Shown: in pieces, positions 22,001 through 32,945 of the stretch
Layout of the letters: every line of letters begins with the position of its first letter
Numbering within the stretch: position 1 is the first letter of the stretch
Source of the DNA: Ovis canadensis
Taxonomy: Eukaryota; Chordata; Mammalia; Artiodactyla; Bovidae
NCBI RefSeq assembly: GCF_042477335.2
Contig: NC_091250.1
Coordinates: forward strand, 133,831,384 to 133,895,383
Direction: 5' to 3'
DNA length: 64,000 bases
The notes under the pieces: generated by a model
Databases searched by the model: none
What the model was told of the DNA's origin: nothing
What the model saw: only the letters and a program-made list of their open reading frames with translations
Translations under genes and position numbers: made by a program

Positions 22001-23106
22001 ATGGATGACGGGCTGCTGGAGGTGGTGGGGGTGACGGGCGTTGTGCACATGGTGAGCGTGGGGGCTGGAGACAGGGCCCTGGGTGTGCACGCGGGGAGCG
22101 TGGGGGCTGGAGACAGGGCCCTGGGTGTGCGCACGGGGAGCGTGGGGGCTGGAGACCGGGGCCCGGGGTGTGCGCACGGGGAGCGTGGGGGCTGGAGGCC
22201 AGGGCCCGGGGTGTGCGCACGGGGAGCCTGGGGGCTGGAGACCGGGGCCCGGGGTGTGCGCACGGGGAGCGTGGGGGCTGGAGGCCAGGGCCCGGGGTGT
22301 GCGCACGGGGAGCCTGGGGGCTGGAGACCGGGGCCCGGGGTGTGCGCACGGGGAGCGTGGGACCGGGAGACAGGGCCCTGGGTGTGCACGCGGGGAGCGT
22401 GGGGGCTGGAGACAGGGCCCTGGGTGTGCGCACGGGGAGCGTGGGACCAGGAGACAGGGCCCTGGGTGTGCACGCGGGGAGCGTGGGGGCTGGAGACAGG
22501 GCCCTGGGTGTGCACGCGGGGAGCGTGGGGGCTGGAGGCCGGGGCCCGGGGTGTGCACGCGGGGAGCGTGGGGGTGGAGAGCAGACCCTCAGTGCCGCCC
22601 GCGCCTGCTGAGCCTGGCCGCCCTTCCGCAGGGCCAGGTCCAGAGCGGGCTGCGCTCGGGCATCCGCATTGCCCAGGGGTCCTACTTCCGTGTTACCCTC
22701 CTCAAGGCCACACCCGTGCAGGTGGACGGTGAACCCTGGGTCCAGGCTCCCGGGCACCTGATCATCTCGGCTGCGGGCCCTAAGGTACATCAGAGTGGGG
22801 TTGGAAGCGGGCTTGTGACTGGTGGGCAGTCCAGCCATGGCTGGCTCTTCTCTGACCCTGAGAGGTCACAGGGCCGGATAAGGCGGCCAGCCCTTAGCCA
22901 CCACTCCGTCCCCCTCCATGAAACTGGCTGAGACAGGGGTGGTGGCTCTGGGCCCTGTGGCCAGGTGGCCTGAGTTGTGACCGCCCCTGCGTGCCCTGGG
23001 ACAGGTCCACATGCTCAGGAAGGCGAAGCAGAAGCCCAGGAAGGCAGGGCCGCCCAAGGACGCGCGAGCAGATGGGGCACCAGCCCCCGAGGGGGACCCC
23101 AAGTAG
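12710..23106 (+). CDS. DGKQ: diacylglycerol kinase theta, complete, 23 coding exons
   Basis: DGKQ phosphorylates diacylglycerol to phosphatidic acid. Coding exons: 12710-12983, 14749-14828, 15397-15496, 15842-15927, 15997-16122, 16352-16505, 16581-16652, 16752-16852, 16936-17156, 17244-17334, 17429-17483, 17581-17642, 17921-18071, 18461-18499, 19079-19194, 20406-20557, 20773-20921, 21034-21212, 21411-21511, 21614-21760, 21940-22051, 22632-22784, 23005-23106. All introns are GT-AG and every phase joins, giving 940 codons plus TAG (human 942 as I recall). A Pro/Gly/Ser-rich N-tail (1-60) precedes three cysteine-rich C1 domains (about 62-109, 123-169, 185-235). A Ras-associating region lies near 390-490. 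The catalytic domain carries the ATP-site glycine motif GGDGTVG at 643-649. The accessory domain, about 745-900, includes [14 protein letters not shown]. The start is the first ATG in frame with C1-A and matches the conserved MAAAAE beginning. No defect is seen. Confidence 0.96.
13997..14126. repeat. Minisatellite in DGKQ intron 1, 21-bp unit x 6
   Basis: Six units of CCCTCCCCAGGACGGAGGGTG follow each other; the first has GATGG in place of GACGG. Each unit contains the inverted halves CCCTCC and GGAGGG and can fold into a short hairpin. Each also carries a CCCCAG|G sequence that resembles a splice acceptor. Confidence 0.92.
14144..14638 (+). repeat. Direct repeat pair of about 39 bp in DGKQ intron 1
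   Basis: GGCTCAGGAAGGTCTGGGAG followed by AGTGTGAGGGTGGGCCCAC occurs at 14,144-14,182 and again at 14,600-14,638. The two copies are identical over this span, about 456 bases apart. The first abuts the 21-bp minisatellite. Confidence 0.85.
20560..20715. repeat. GC-rich minisatellite at the donor of DGKQ intron 16
   Basis: Within a few bases of the intron 16 donor (GT at 20,558-20,559) a GGGGCGGGGC array starts. It includes four copies of GGGGCCCTCCTGCCCGGGGC, with GGGGC spacers of varying number between them. The transcribed strand carries many runs of four G, a strong G-quadruplex pattern. The tract takes up most of this 215-base intron. Confidence 0.9.
22052..22590 (+). repeat. Minisatellite filling DGKQ intron 21, 42-bp unit x about 13
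   Basis: The unit is GCGTGGGGGCTGGAGACAGG followed by GCCCTGGGTGTGCACGCGGGGA, 42 bases. About 13 copies run from the splice donor nearly to the acceptor. Two unit types alternate in blocks, GACAGGGCCCTGGG and GACCGGGGCCCGGG, which shows mixing by unequal exchange. The unit is a multiple of three and has no stop in the DGKQ frame. The donor GTGAGCGTGGGG is itself a variant of the unit. Confidence 0.93.
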
Positions 23107-24225
23107 TGGTGCGTCCTGGAGCAGCAGTCAGCGGCGGACAGATGTGCCCACAGCTGTGGCCTCTGGCCTCCCTGTCTCTTCCCCATGCCACGTGGAGACT
23201 GCTGGGTGGGTGGTGAGGGGCTCCCTAGGGCCCAGGTCGCTGTCCTGGAGGACACGCACCCCTCTGGAGCCCCTCTGCCACCTCTGGGCCCCTGAGCTGG
23301 GCAGCACCAGACCTCAGCAGTGCCCTGAGACACTCCTGCAGGGCAGCTGGCTCTCTGCGCCTTGGGGGTGCCCAGCGCAGTCCCAGGACACCCCAGCCAC
23401 TGGCTTCCCAGGCCACGCAGTGCCTGGCTGGCCCATTCTGGAGCTCTGTGGGGACCCTGGCGTGACTGGGCTGGGAGAGGCAGGCCCTGAGGAAGCTGGG
23501 TGGGCCTGGCCCCCCGGGAGGTGTGCGGTGCCCTGGAGGCAACAGGAGCTGGCCCGGCCGGGACCCCCGAGGAAGTGAGGCGAGCGTGCGGCGGGAGAGG
23601 TTTAATCGGCTGGGGAAAGCGCTTCGCCCCCCACGTGTCAGCAGTCAGCACGCGGGTTCCGTGTCCACCGAGCAGACTCGTCTCTGTGCTTCTCTGCGTG
23701 GGGACGGGGGACACAGATGGGCTGCGGGGGGGTCACTCAGAGCCCCGGAGTCCAGCTGGCCCGGAGCCCTGTCTCGGCCCTGGAGGAGCCGGGCCCAGCT
23801 GCCTGGGGACCCCGAGGCTGGGAAGGGGGGTCCGGAGGCCCCTCTGCCTTGGCGCTGGCTCTGCCAGGCCCGCACCCTGGGTGGCGGCCGCACCCTGAGA
23901 CTGGCCTCGATCTCAGACACGGCCCTGCCCAGCCCTATGCCCGCCAAGCTCGTGCCAAAGCTACCCAGACACGGGCACCACGAGGGCCGCGGGCCTCCAG
24001 TGCCCGGTGTGTGTCCCTCGGGCCTGTGCTCCTGGGGGTGGAGTCAGCTTCTGCTTCGCAGCTGCACCGGTTGATGGGAACTGTCTTGTCACTGTTGTTC
24101 GGGTGGACGAGCGCCCTGCGTGTAAGCGAGTCTGAGTCTGTGTGAGCTTCCTCGTGTGTAACCTACTCCCTGAAGGTGACCGTAATTTATATCTTGGACA
24201 AATAGAGTCTGGGCACCCGCCCTGC
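23107..24225 (+). other. DGKQ: DGKQ 3' untranslated region and probable end
   Basis: Unique sequence follows the DGKQ stop. No canonical AATAAA is seen before TMEM175. The best candidate is AATAGA at 24,201-24,206, followed by a GT/CT-rich stretch (CTGCTGCTGTCCGTCTCCTG) that could be the downstream element. That would put the 3' end near 24,220-24,230 and leave roughly 285 bases to the TMEM175 stop codon. Confidence 0.45.
24186..24191 (-). terminator. TMEM175: Candidate poly(A) signal of TMEM175 (TATAAA variant)
   Basis: TTTATA on plus reads TATAAA on minus, about 320 bases beyond the TMEM175 stop. I see no AATAAA or ATTAAA on minus between the stop and this point. TATAAA is a known weak variant. 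If used, TMEM175 and DGKQ transcripts would overlap by some tens of bases at their 3' ends. Confidence 0.35.
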
Positions 24226-24512
24226 TGCTGTCCGTCTCCTGCGTTGCTGTGCCCGGGGCGAGTCGTGGAGGGTGGGGGGTGCTCTGGCAGCCTGCTGGGG
24301 CCTCTGCACTGGGGTGTAGACTGAGTCCAGGGAGGGGCTGGGCCTCCGCCTCCTGCCAGCCCTCTGGGGCTCATCTCTGCTGGCTCGAGCAGACAACGGG
24401 CACAAGCAACACAGTGAAGCTGCCTTGAGACTCTTCTCTGCAAAGTGGAAGTAATCTGAGGCAGAACAGGAATCTTCACGAGGCCCTCGAGGTGGGGCGG
24501 GGTGGGGCGGCG

Positions 24513-27500
24513 CTAGCAGGGGGCAGGGAGCAGCAGGGACTGGGCCTCGTCCGCGGCCCCTGGCGCCGGGCACGCGCGCACAGGCCCCAGCAGGCCCCGC
24601 AGGGCCCGCAGGCCGGCCAGCGCCAGGCGCACCAGGAGCCGCAGCAGCAGGAAGGCGAAGGGCACCGCGATCTGCATGGCGTGGAAGATGGCCGTGCTGA
24701 AGCTGCTCAGCACGCAGGTGCAGGCGAAGGCCAGCAAGCTGGCGCAGGGGTACAGGGCGAGCTTGGCAAACATGAACGCGTGCTCGCGGCCCCCGAAGCG
24801 CGCCGAGGGCTGCAGCGTCTCCCCCTCCCGCAGCAGGGCCGTGGTCCAGATGGCGAACTGGAAGATGCTGGCCAGGAAGATGATGGCGCAGCTGACGCGC
24901 ACGCTCTCCAGCTCGTCCCGGGGCTGCTGCGCAAAGGCTGACGTCTGCTGGTAGGCCAGGGGCAGGCCGCCCACGAAGGCCAGCGAGAGCGTGTTGAGCA
25001 GCCCCATGGGCCGCGTGGCCCTGCGGATGTGCAGGAACAGCGAGTGGTGGGCAAACCAGAGCAGGCCCACCGTGGCGAAGGAGCCGAAGTAGGCCAGGAA
25101 GTGCGGCCCGGACTCGCCCAGCGCGGCCACCAGGCTGCCCTGGAACTTCTCCTTCACGTCCTTGGCATCCGGGACGTTGTCCTCGCTGAGGGGAGAGAGA
25201 CACCAATCTGCAGGGGCCCCGCCTCTGGCATCCGGTCAGCGCGGCGGCCCCCGCACACTCGAGCTTCGGATGCGTGAGCAGCACGTGCGGAGTTTCGGCG
25301 GTTCTCTGTTGACATGCGCGGGGCCTTCACCTCAAGCTCAAGTTCCACTGCGGCCTCTGCTGTCTAGGCTGACCGCAGCCCCTCTGACGTGCACGGGTGG
25401 TGCTGGGAGGCCTGCACCCCCCTGCAGGGACCCTTCCATGGGGCGTGGCCCCACAGGCCTTCGGGGCTTTGCCCGGGCTGAACTTGACTGTAACAAGAGT
25501 CTCAGGCACACGGGGGAGGTCGTGGACGACAGCCACAGCCTGGACAAACCTGGCAGCCCCATGCACGCTGGCGGGTGGGGGCAGGAGACAGCCTGGGGGC
25601 TCCCGGGGACCCCCGCCTGGGTCCTCGGGCTGTGCCTCTTGGGGGAGAAAGGAACCTTGACGCATGGGGCGCCCAGCCACAGCTGCCCCTCACTGCCACC
25701 CAGCAGGGACGAGGCGGGCAGGGCTCTGGCTCAGGGCAGAGCCTCAGTCTGGGCCTCAGAGATTTGTGCCCATGGACATTTGCTCCTAATTTTTTAAAAT
25801 TCACAAGTTACAGTAAGAAAAAGCTACTCAGAGAAGCTTAGGAGCATCAAGACTTTACATGATCAGATACAAAATGCAAAATCAGAGTTTCGATGTTAAC
25901 AAAATATGAATGTACAGAAATATGGCCAAGGAACAAAGAGGCTTTGAAAAGGATGGAAGATTTGGAAAAGGAGTAACTTAGAAACGAAGATACAACAACA
26001 GGCTGGAACTCTGACCAACGCAGAGGCTGCCTGGCCAAGCGGCAGAGCGGGCACGGGAAGCTGGGGGCCATGCAGCAGCCGCCCACCGCCCGCAGCTCCG
26101 GGGGGAGCCAGCCCTGTCTGGGGCCCGCGGGTGGGAGTCCCTTGGGAGGGGGGCCCGCGGCTCTCACCAGATGTCCAGGATGAGCAGAGTAGCCACAATG
26201 GCGTAGACCCCGTCACTGAAGGCCTCCACTCGCTCCTTGCTGAGCGGCTCGTGCAGGTCGAAGGTGAAGACCTCCACGCTGTGAGCCGGGGGCTCTCTGG
26301 GGCCTGTGGCGGGCCGGGGAGGGGTGGCCGAGCCCTCAGCACTTTGGGCCAGCGGGGGGCCCTGCAGGGACGCCCGGCCCATGCTCTGCGGGCCCTGGCG
26401 GCAGCCCCGAAGTACCCCGGGACAGTCCCACCAGGCACCTACCCACAAGCTGGGCCCTGCACCAGCCGGCGGCCTTGCTCACGTAGGGCAGGAAGATGAC
26501 CGTGGCCATCAGCAGGTATGACTGTGCAGAGAGAGCACTTCAGGGGGTGCTGAGGCCCGGGGGAGCACAACTATGGCAGGGTCAGGGTGTGTGTGTGCGT
26601 GAACAGCAGGCTGAGCGGAACCTGAGCTAGGTGGGCAGGCCCCCGACCCGAGCGTCAGCACTGATGGAGACAAGCCAGATGGAGGTGGGGACGGTGGGCC
26701 AGGGAAGTGATCGTGCTGGGAACTGGAAGGTGGGCCCAGGACAGCATCCTGGATCCGGGGGTTGGGGGGTGCAGTGAGCACGCCTGGGAGGATGGCCAAG
26801 GGCTCACGGTGACCGTGGTGGGGACTGGAAGGTGGGCCCAGGACAGAATCCCAGATTGGTGGGGGAGGTGGGGCGGTGAGCACGCCTGGGAGGATGGCCA
26901 AGGGCTCCTGGGGAGCTGTGGAGGCGCTGGGCAGGGGGCTCTCCCAGGTGACGGGCAGGCGCCTCAGGCAAGCCGGTGAGGGGTTGAGAGGCCAGACCCC
27001 GGCTGCGGGAAGGTGGGACATGGGGGAGGGGCTACCTGGGTCCCAGCCCCAAGAAGACCCTCCCTGCTTTGTGGCAGCCCAGTGCCCTCCTCCCCACTGC
27101 CACCACTCAAGGGTCCAGTCCCCTCCCTGCCCAGGATCCTCACGGCACTCACAGCGCCCACCCAGGGGCCTCGGCTCGGCCTGCTCCTTGCCCAGGCTGC
27201 TCACTCCACACCAGCCAGGCCCTCTGTCCTCCACGCAACAACCTCCGCGGCCTGAGCCCGGCCAGAGCCGGGGGCTGACCCACCCACAGCGCAGGCGCTG
27301 CAAACCCCAGGCCTGCCCTCTGTGCTTCACCCCTGCTGGCCTGCCCTGTCGTCGGGGAGCGCCCACCTGAAGGCCACGGTCAGGGTCACTGCGCCTGGTC
27401 CCGAAGGTCCCCAAGGGCCCTGACCAGCAGGAGTGGGGTCCACCGGGAGGTGCAGCCCCCACAGGGTGAGAGGACACGTCATCTCCCCCGCCCCACCCAT

Positions 27501-30500
27501 GGCCTGAGCTGGGGGACCCTGGACCCCGGACCCCAGCCCCAGCCCCCAGCTCCATCCTGCAGGGAGTGGGCCTGCAGCCCTTGCCGTTCTGTTTATTTTA
27601 AATTTGGAACTCTCCTGAAACATTTACTAGACGTTTAAAATGCGCTCCTTCACACTGCTTGCGGTGCTTTGGGTTTCAGGGTTCACTCTGCTTCACCGGC
27701 GCGCAGGTAAAGGCAGGAGCTGCCGAGTCGCCGCTGGTGGGGCTTATCTTCCCGCCCATGTGAGCAAAGCGTCTCCAGCTGCAGCTCAGCCAGGACAGAA
27801 TCAGGCGCAGCCCCGCCTGCGGCTGCCGTCTCCCAGCACTCTGAGGGGCAAGCCCACCGTGCCTGCCGCTCCCTTTCCTCCACTCTGTCCTTCCTGGCTC
27901 GGGAAGGTCTTTCCCTACTTCCTGTCTCAGTGGGTCACGGCCCCACACACATGCAGAGGGTCACGCATCCCGGGCCCGCTGGTTTGCACTGTGGTGGCTC
28001 TGGGCAGGCGCTGGACTCACCGCGGGGTAGAAGAAGAGGGAGAAGCCAGCGGCGGCCAGGCAGAGCGCGGGGCCCCGCACGACAATGCCCAGGATGTGCT
28101 GCCGGTAGAGGCCGCGGTGGGCAGAGTGCTCGATCTGGGGGCTCAGGAGGTGCGGGAAGTGGAAGGCGTAGAGCACGATCAGCGCCTGCGGGAGACGCTG
28201 CAGGCTGCAGGGGGCCTCACGCGGGCGCCACGAGTGCTGGGGTGAGGGGGCGGGACCCTCGCGCCGCTCGGGGCGGGGGGCATGGGGCCTCAGCCCCCTC
28301 TCATTCTCTGTCCACATCAGGATGCGGGCCCGGGCCCCAAGCGGGTGCCCGGGGCAGGCGCGCCCTTGCAGGCACGGTCTGCAGAGGCTCCTCAGCGGGG
28401 CCCAAGCCCACACCGCAGCTGTGCCCTGAGACACAGGAAGGCGCGGCACCCTACCTGCACGGCCCCGATGGCGGTCACACACACGCAGAACAGGAAGATG
28501 CCCAGAGGCACCTCAGGGAAGGCCACCATCAAGGAAAACTGTAGCCAGAAAACCCACAACGTCAGGGCCCCCGCGAGTCCGCTGGGCCAAGCCCGGGCCG
28601 CTGCGGAGCCGTCCGGGGAGGGAGCATCTCTGCCACGGGAGCCCTTGGGCCGAAGCGTGAAGCCTTTAAACCCTCAGAGCACGGCCCTCCCTCCGAATCC
28701 AGGAGCTGCTGGGCGAGCAGAGGGTGGGTCACTGGCGGGGATGCGCCCAGCTCGGCCAGGAGGCTGGGGTCTCCGGGGGCCGGGCAGGCATCTCCCCACC
28801 CCCAGCCCCACCCGCGCCCCGTGACAGGAACCGGCAGGCTCCTGGAGACCTCTGCAACCACGTGGTCCAGGCCGGCTGCTGACGGGTCTGAGAGCTTTGA
28901 GGAGGGCGTGCTCTGGGGCCAGTGGAGGGCGGGTGCGCCTGGGGTGCGCCTGGGGCCGGAAGCCCCGGGGGCTCACTGTGAGCGGCAGGGAGGTGACGGT
29001 CATCATGCAGGCCTGGGGGGAGGGGGCGCGGCTGAGGGCGGCTGGGGGGCCAGCCCTGCACACCCGGGCCGAGCCGCCAGCCCTGGCTCCTGGCGGTGGA
29101 GCTCCAGCCCAGGAACCGAAGGAGAGACTCACCAGGTTGAGCAGGGCCAGCGTGTCGTCTATTTTCCCAACAATTTGGAACAACCTGAACAATTCAAGGA
29201 AAAGAACAGAAGTCACTGTGAATAAATGTGGCTCTGACGGCATGAGATACAGACTCTCACGACGGCTTCACACTGAGGTGGGGAGGTGTGGGCGGAAGAC
29301 TCCCAGGCAGGGAGTGGGCAGAGTGCCCAGGCCGCAGCCTGTCTCAGCCTCCACGGTCTCCCCGCTCGGAGCCCCGAGGACGCGGCCTGCTCCCCCCAGG
29401 GAGGTCTCTGCCAGGGCCAGGGCCGAGGGCGCCTGAGGGCCTGGGTGCTTCTCTCAGTCAGTGGCCTAGGCCGCAGCCCCTGCAGCAGAGTGGGGGCGCT
29501 GCTGAACCCCCAGACAGGCCGCTGCTGGGCTGACCGGCGCCGGCCATGCCTGCGGCCTGTGCAGCTTCCTGCAGGACGGCTGGACAGCCCCCGGGCCGCC
29601 TCACTTTCTGTGAACAAGCAGGCAGGAGGGATCCCTCGAAGCCTCAAAAGGGGGTCACCTGTGCCCACCAGAGACGCCCACTCTGCTGGAGACACGTGTG
29701 CGCGGGACGGCGTTGTGAGACACTCGCAACCTTGCAGGCTCCTTGCCTTCCTGCACCCCCAGCACCCCGGCGGGGGCTTCTCCAGCCCGGGGGCCTCCTG
29801 GCCGCCCTGCCCATGGGGGCTCGCCACCACAGCTCCGGGCCCCGGTTCCCATGGGGTCTGGGGGCCTCCTGGACCCCCCGCCTGTGGGGCTTGTCACCAC
29901 AGCTCTGGGATCCTGCTCCCCTGGGGTCTGGGGGCCTCCTGGACCCCCCACCTGAGGGTCTCATCACCAGAGCTCCGGGCCCCGGTTCCCCTGGGGTCCT
30001 GAGGATGCTTTTCCTCAGTGCCGTGCCCAGCACCCCGTCATCGTCCAGGCCTGGGGCGTGCTGCTGTGGCCATGTGCCTGTGAAAGCATCGGTGTGGGAG
30101 AGGCCTCCGGGGGGAGCCGGGAGGGGCGGCCGTCCACCCAAGCACACCCACCGCCAGCCTGACCTTGGGCCAGGCAAAGCCATGCCCGCTGGGTGCACAC
30201 CCTGCTGGCTGCCTCCCAAGCACAGGCCCCGGCCTGCTGTACCTTGTGTGGGCCGCCCAGGCCACAGTCACGATGAGGAAGGTCATCAGGTACACAGCAA
30301 TCCTGGTGGCGAGGAGCCTCTGGACACTCTTGTCAAACTCCTGCAACGGAAGTGGCTCCCACTGACCCCGTTCACCTGGGACAGGGCCCAGTCCCAGGAC
30401 ACACCCGGGCCTAGCTTCGTCCAAGCTGGCCCTGGGGCCCCTCCTGACATGCAGCCCCCTGGAATGTCTGCTCTGGAGGCAGAAAGGCCTCAGGCCTCTC

Positions 30501-32057
30501 CCAGGACCTCGGCAGGGTGGCCACGGGCCTGGCAGCCACAGAGAGACATGGCATTGCCAGGTGAGTGGTCCTGAGGCTGCGTGAGGCCGGGCGCGAGGCT
30601 GTGTGACTGCAGGCCGGGCAGCACGGGCGAGGGCTCATACGTCACCGTCATCGGGAACTCCAGATGCAAACCAACACCTCGCCCTGTCTGCGGGTCCTCT
30701 GAGCCCACGTGAGCAGCCCCGGTTTCTGGATCCCTGGGGCCTGTGGTCTCAATGAGCCTTGGCGCCGGCTGCCAGCCACAGGGCGCCCGCCCCAGCCCAC
30801 GGTACCCGCCCTGAAGGAGTGTCCCAGCCACAGTCTGGCTCAGAGCCCTTCCGGGCCGGTCGGCACGCAGACTGGGGACTTCTCCACGGCGGTCAGCGGC
30901 GAGGCGCTCCAGGCCCATGGGTCCCCGTCACCTTCAGCATCTCCCGCAAACACCTGCCTCCCTGTCCTGAAAGCGGAGGCACTGGAGTCCCCGGAAGGTT
31001 CTGGAGCGGCAGGAGCGCCCACGCCCCGAGGCACGTGGCTTTCCTGAGCGCAGCCCGTGGGTCCCCTGTGGGGAGGCGGCTCCCTGGAGCAGAGAAGGCC
31101 ACACGGCCCTTTGCCAAGGTCATCAGGCTCGACCCGCATCTCGGTCTCGTTCAAACCCCGTGAGAAGCAACGACACCACCTCCCTGAGAAGATTCCCAGC
31201 AGCGTCCAGGCTGGAGCGAGACCGCAGCTGCACGCTGGCCCTGCCCAGACCCGCGCCAGGGTGGCCACGTGGGGCTGAGTGTGGGCTGGGCACGCACACG
31301 CCCAGGGACTCGTCCCCTCCTGGGAAGGGCCGGCCTCGGAGGGGCTGGCCGTGTCGCTGCCTCACTTACCCGGTGGAGATGCTCCAGGCTGCCTAGCAAT
31401 GGGAACGTGGCCTTACCTGCTTCTCTCTCTTCCCTGCTCACACGCCAGCCCCTCCGCTCCCCAGCACCTGCTTGGTAGGCCGCCCCAGGGGCCACGGCAC
31501 AGAGCGGGGGAGCGTGCATGCCAGCCGCCAGGCGCCCCTGCCCTTCTCAGGTCTCCTCAGGGCTCAGCCCGAGGGCACCACCTTCATTCACAAGCCAGGA
31601 CGGGGCTGGCAGGTTCTGGGGGAGAGGTGGCGGACAACCTGGCCCCAGCCCCCCAGCCAGGTGCCCCCAGCTGGGAGCCCGGCCTTGAGCCCATGGGCTG
31701 AGCCTCCCGGGCCCCCGCCTGCATGCATACACTGCAGATGGTTCCCAAGTACCTGCTCCGGGGAGATCTCTGTGTGGATCACGGGCAGGATCTGCAACAG
31801 ACACAGCGTGGACCCAGGGACGCTCCCTGGGCACTGACCACTCCCTGGGTCGGGCCGGCCCGGCTGCCCCTCCCGCCCCTCAGCGGCCCGGGGCCCCCAC
31901 GGACCATCACGGTGGCGATGATGGACAGCAGCGCGTCGCTGAAGCTGAGCATGCGATGCGAGTGCTGGGTCCCGTCGGCCGCGTCCTCGTCTGGCGAGCC
32001 CACGGGGGCGTCTGCCTGGCCCTCGAGGGTCGGCTCCGGGGTCTGGGGCCCGGACAT
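24513..32057 (-). CDS. TMEM175: endolysosomal K+/H+ channel TMEM175, complete coding region, 10 coding exons
   Basis: TMEM175 forms the constitutive lysosomal potassium and proton leak channel. Coding exons in gene order: 32057-31905, 31791-31753, 30340-30243, 29184-29133, 29012-28977, 28538-28455, 28185-28021, 26521-26443, 26303-26168, 25185-24513. All are GT-AG and in phase, totalling 504 codons plus TAG, the human length. The two six-helix repeats each start with the family signature: RMLSFSD (residues 35-41), followed by the pore helix DALLSIIATV with the gate isoleucine I46, and RVEAFSD with GVYAIVATLLILD in the second repeat. A conserved LLPAPC ends the protein. Residue 65 is Glu and residue 393 is Ile, where I recall Gln and Met in human. 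The first coding exon has an acceptor 8 bases upstream of the ATG, so a 5' non-coding exon lies far upstream, probably at 44,998. The gene is convergent with DGKQ. Confidence 0.95.
29792..30003. repeat. Minisatellite in a TMEM175 intron, about 70-bp unit x 3
   Basis: Three units of about 70 bases each begin GGCCTCCTGG, carry CACCACAGCTC (CACCAGAGCTC in the third) and end CCATGGGGTCTG or CCCTGGGGTC(T/C)(T/G). They start at about 29,792, 29,863 and 29,933. The units are 80-90% alike by eye. Confidence 0.8.
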
Positions 32058-32544
32058 GGCGGGGCCTGAAAGAAGCACGGGTCTGAGCCGGCGCCATGTT
32101 CCTGGGGCGGGTGCCTCAGACGGGTCCGCTGAGTCTCCTTCACAGGAAACTGCCAAACCACTGACGGGGCTTGCACGCCCACCGCAGTGAGCGAGCCGCA
32201 GCTGCTCCCCTCAGGGTCTGGAGGCTCCTTACTAACGTGGCGCCTTTTCAGTCTTAGCTGTGCTGACAGACGCGCCTGCCACTGGGGTCCAGCCTGTGCT
32301 CCACGGTGGCCAGCTGGGTGCTCTCCTGTGCCTACTTTTCACCTGCGCGCCTTTTGTGGCAAAGTGCCTGCTAGAATCTTCAGTTCACTTGTTTGGGGGG
32401 TTATTTGTACTTGTGTTGAATTTTGACAATTCTTCCCACACTGTGGTTAGAAGTCCGTTGTTAGACGTGTGATCTGCAGGCATTTTCTCCAAATCTGTGA
32501 CTTGCTTCTCCTTCTCTCACCAATCTCCAGGAGGATGTAGGTTC

Positions 32545-32662
32545 CTTTTTTGAAATATTTATTTATCCGACTGCCTCGGGTCTTCATTGCATCATCCAAA
32601 ACCAGGGACTGAGCCTGGGTCGCCTGCACTGCAAGGGGGGCTCCCACACATCAGGGGAGCAC
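32545..32662 (-). repeat. CHR-type SINE, minus orientation
   Basis: On plus it starts TTTGAAATATTTATTTATCC, then GACTGCCTCGGGTCTTCATT, then CCAGGGACTGAGCCTGGG and a CTGCACTGCAAG end. This is the reverse complement of the CHR tail-body-head order. Confidence 0.65.
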
Positions 32663-32699
32663 GTGCACTCTAAATTTCGTTGAACCCTAACTGACCGCT

Positions 32700-32945
32700 T
32701 CCTCTTTTGTGGATTATTCTTTTGGTGTCATATCTAATAATGCTTTGCTGAACCCAAGATCACAAAGATTTTGTGTTTTCTTCTAGAAGTTTTAAAGTTT
32801 GAGGTCTCACTTTTGGCCTATGATCAATTTTGAGTTTTTATATAACATGCAAGGTACGGTCACATTCCCCTTTCCTGCAGACGGATGTCTCATTATGCCA
32901 ACACTTCATGTTTGAAAGACTGTCCCTGCTCCACTGAACTGCCTG
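32700..32945 (-). mobile_element. L1 fragment, minus orientation
   Basis: Phrases such as TTTTGGTGTCATATCTAATA, CTTCTAGAAGTTTTAAAGTT and CAATTTTGAGTTTTTATATA read as reversed mammalian L1 ORF2-region sequence. It resembles the stretch at 39,900-40,080, so the two L1 copies share this part. Confidence 0.7.

Noticed and set aside
21747-22838. Long frames on both strands with Pro/Ala/His or Gly/Ala repeats
   Set aside because: They are translations of the 42-bp minisatellite, open in several frames on both strands. There is no independent gene; only the sense frame continuous with exon 21 merits a note.
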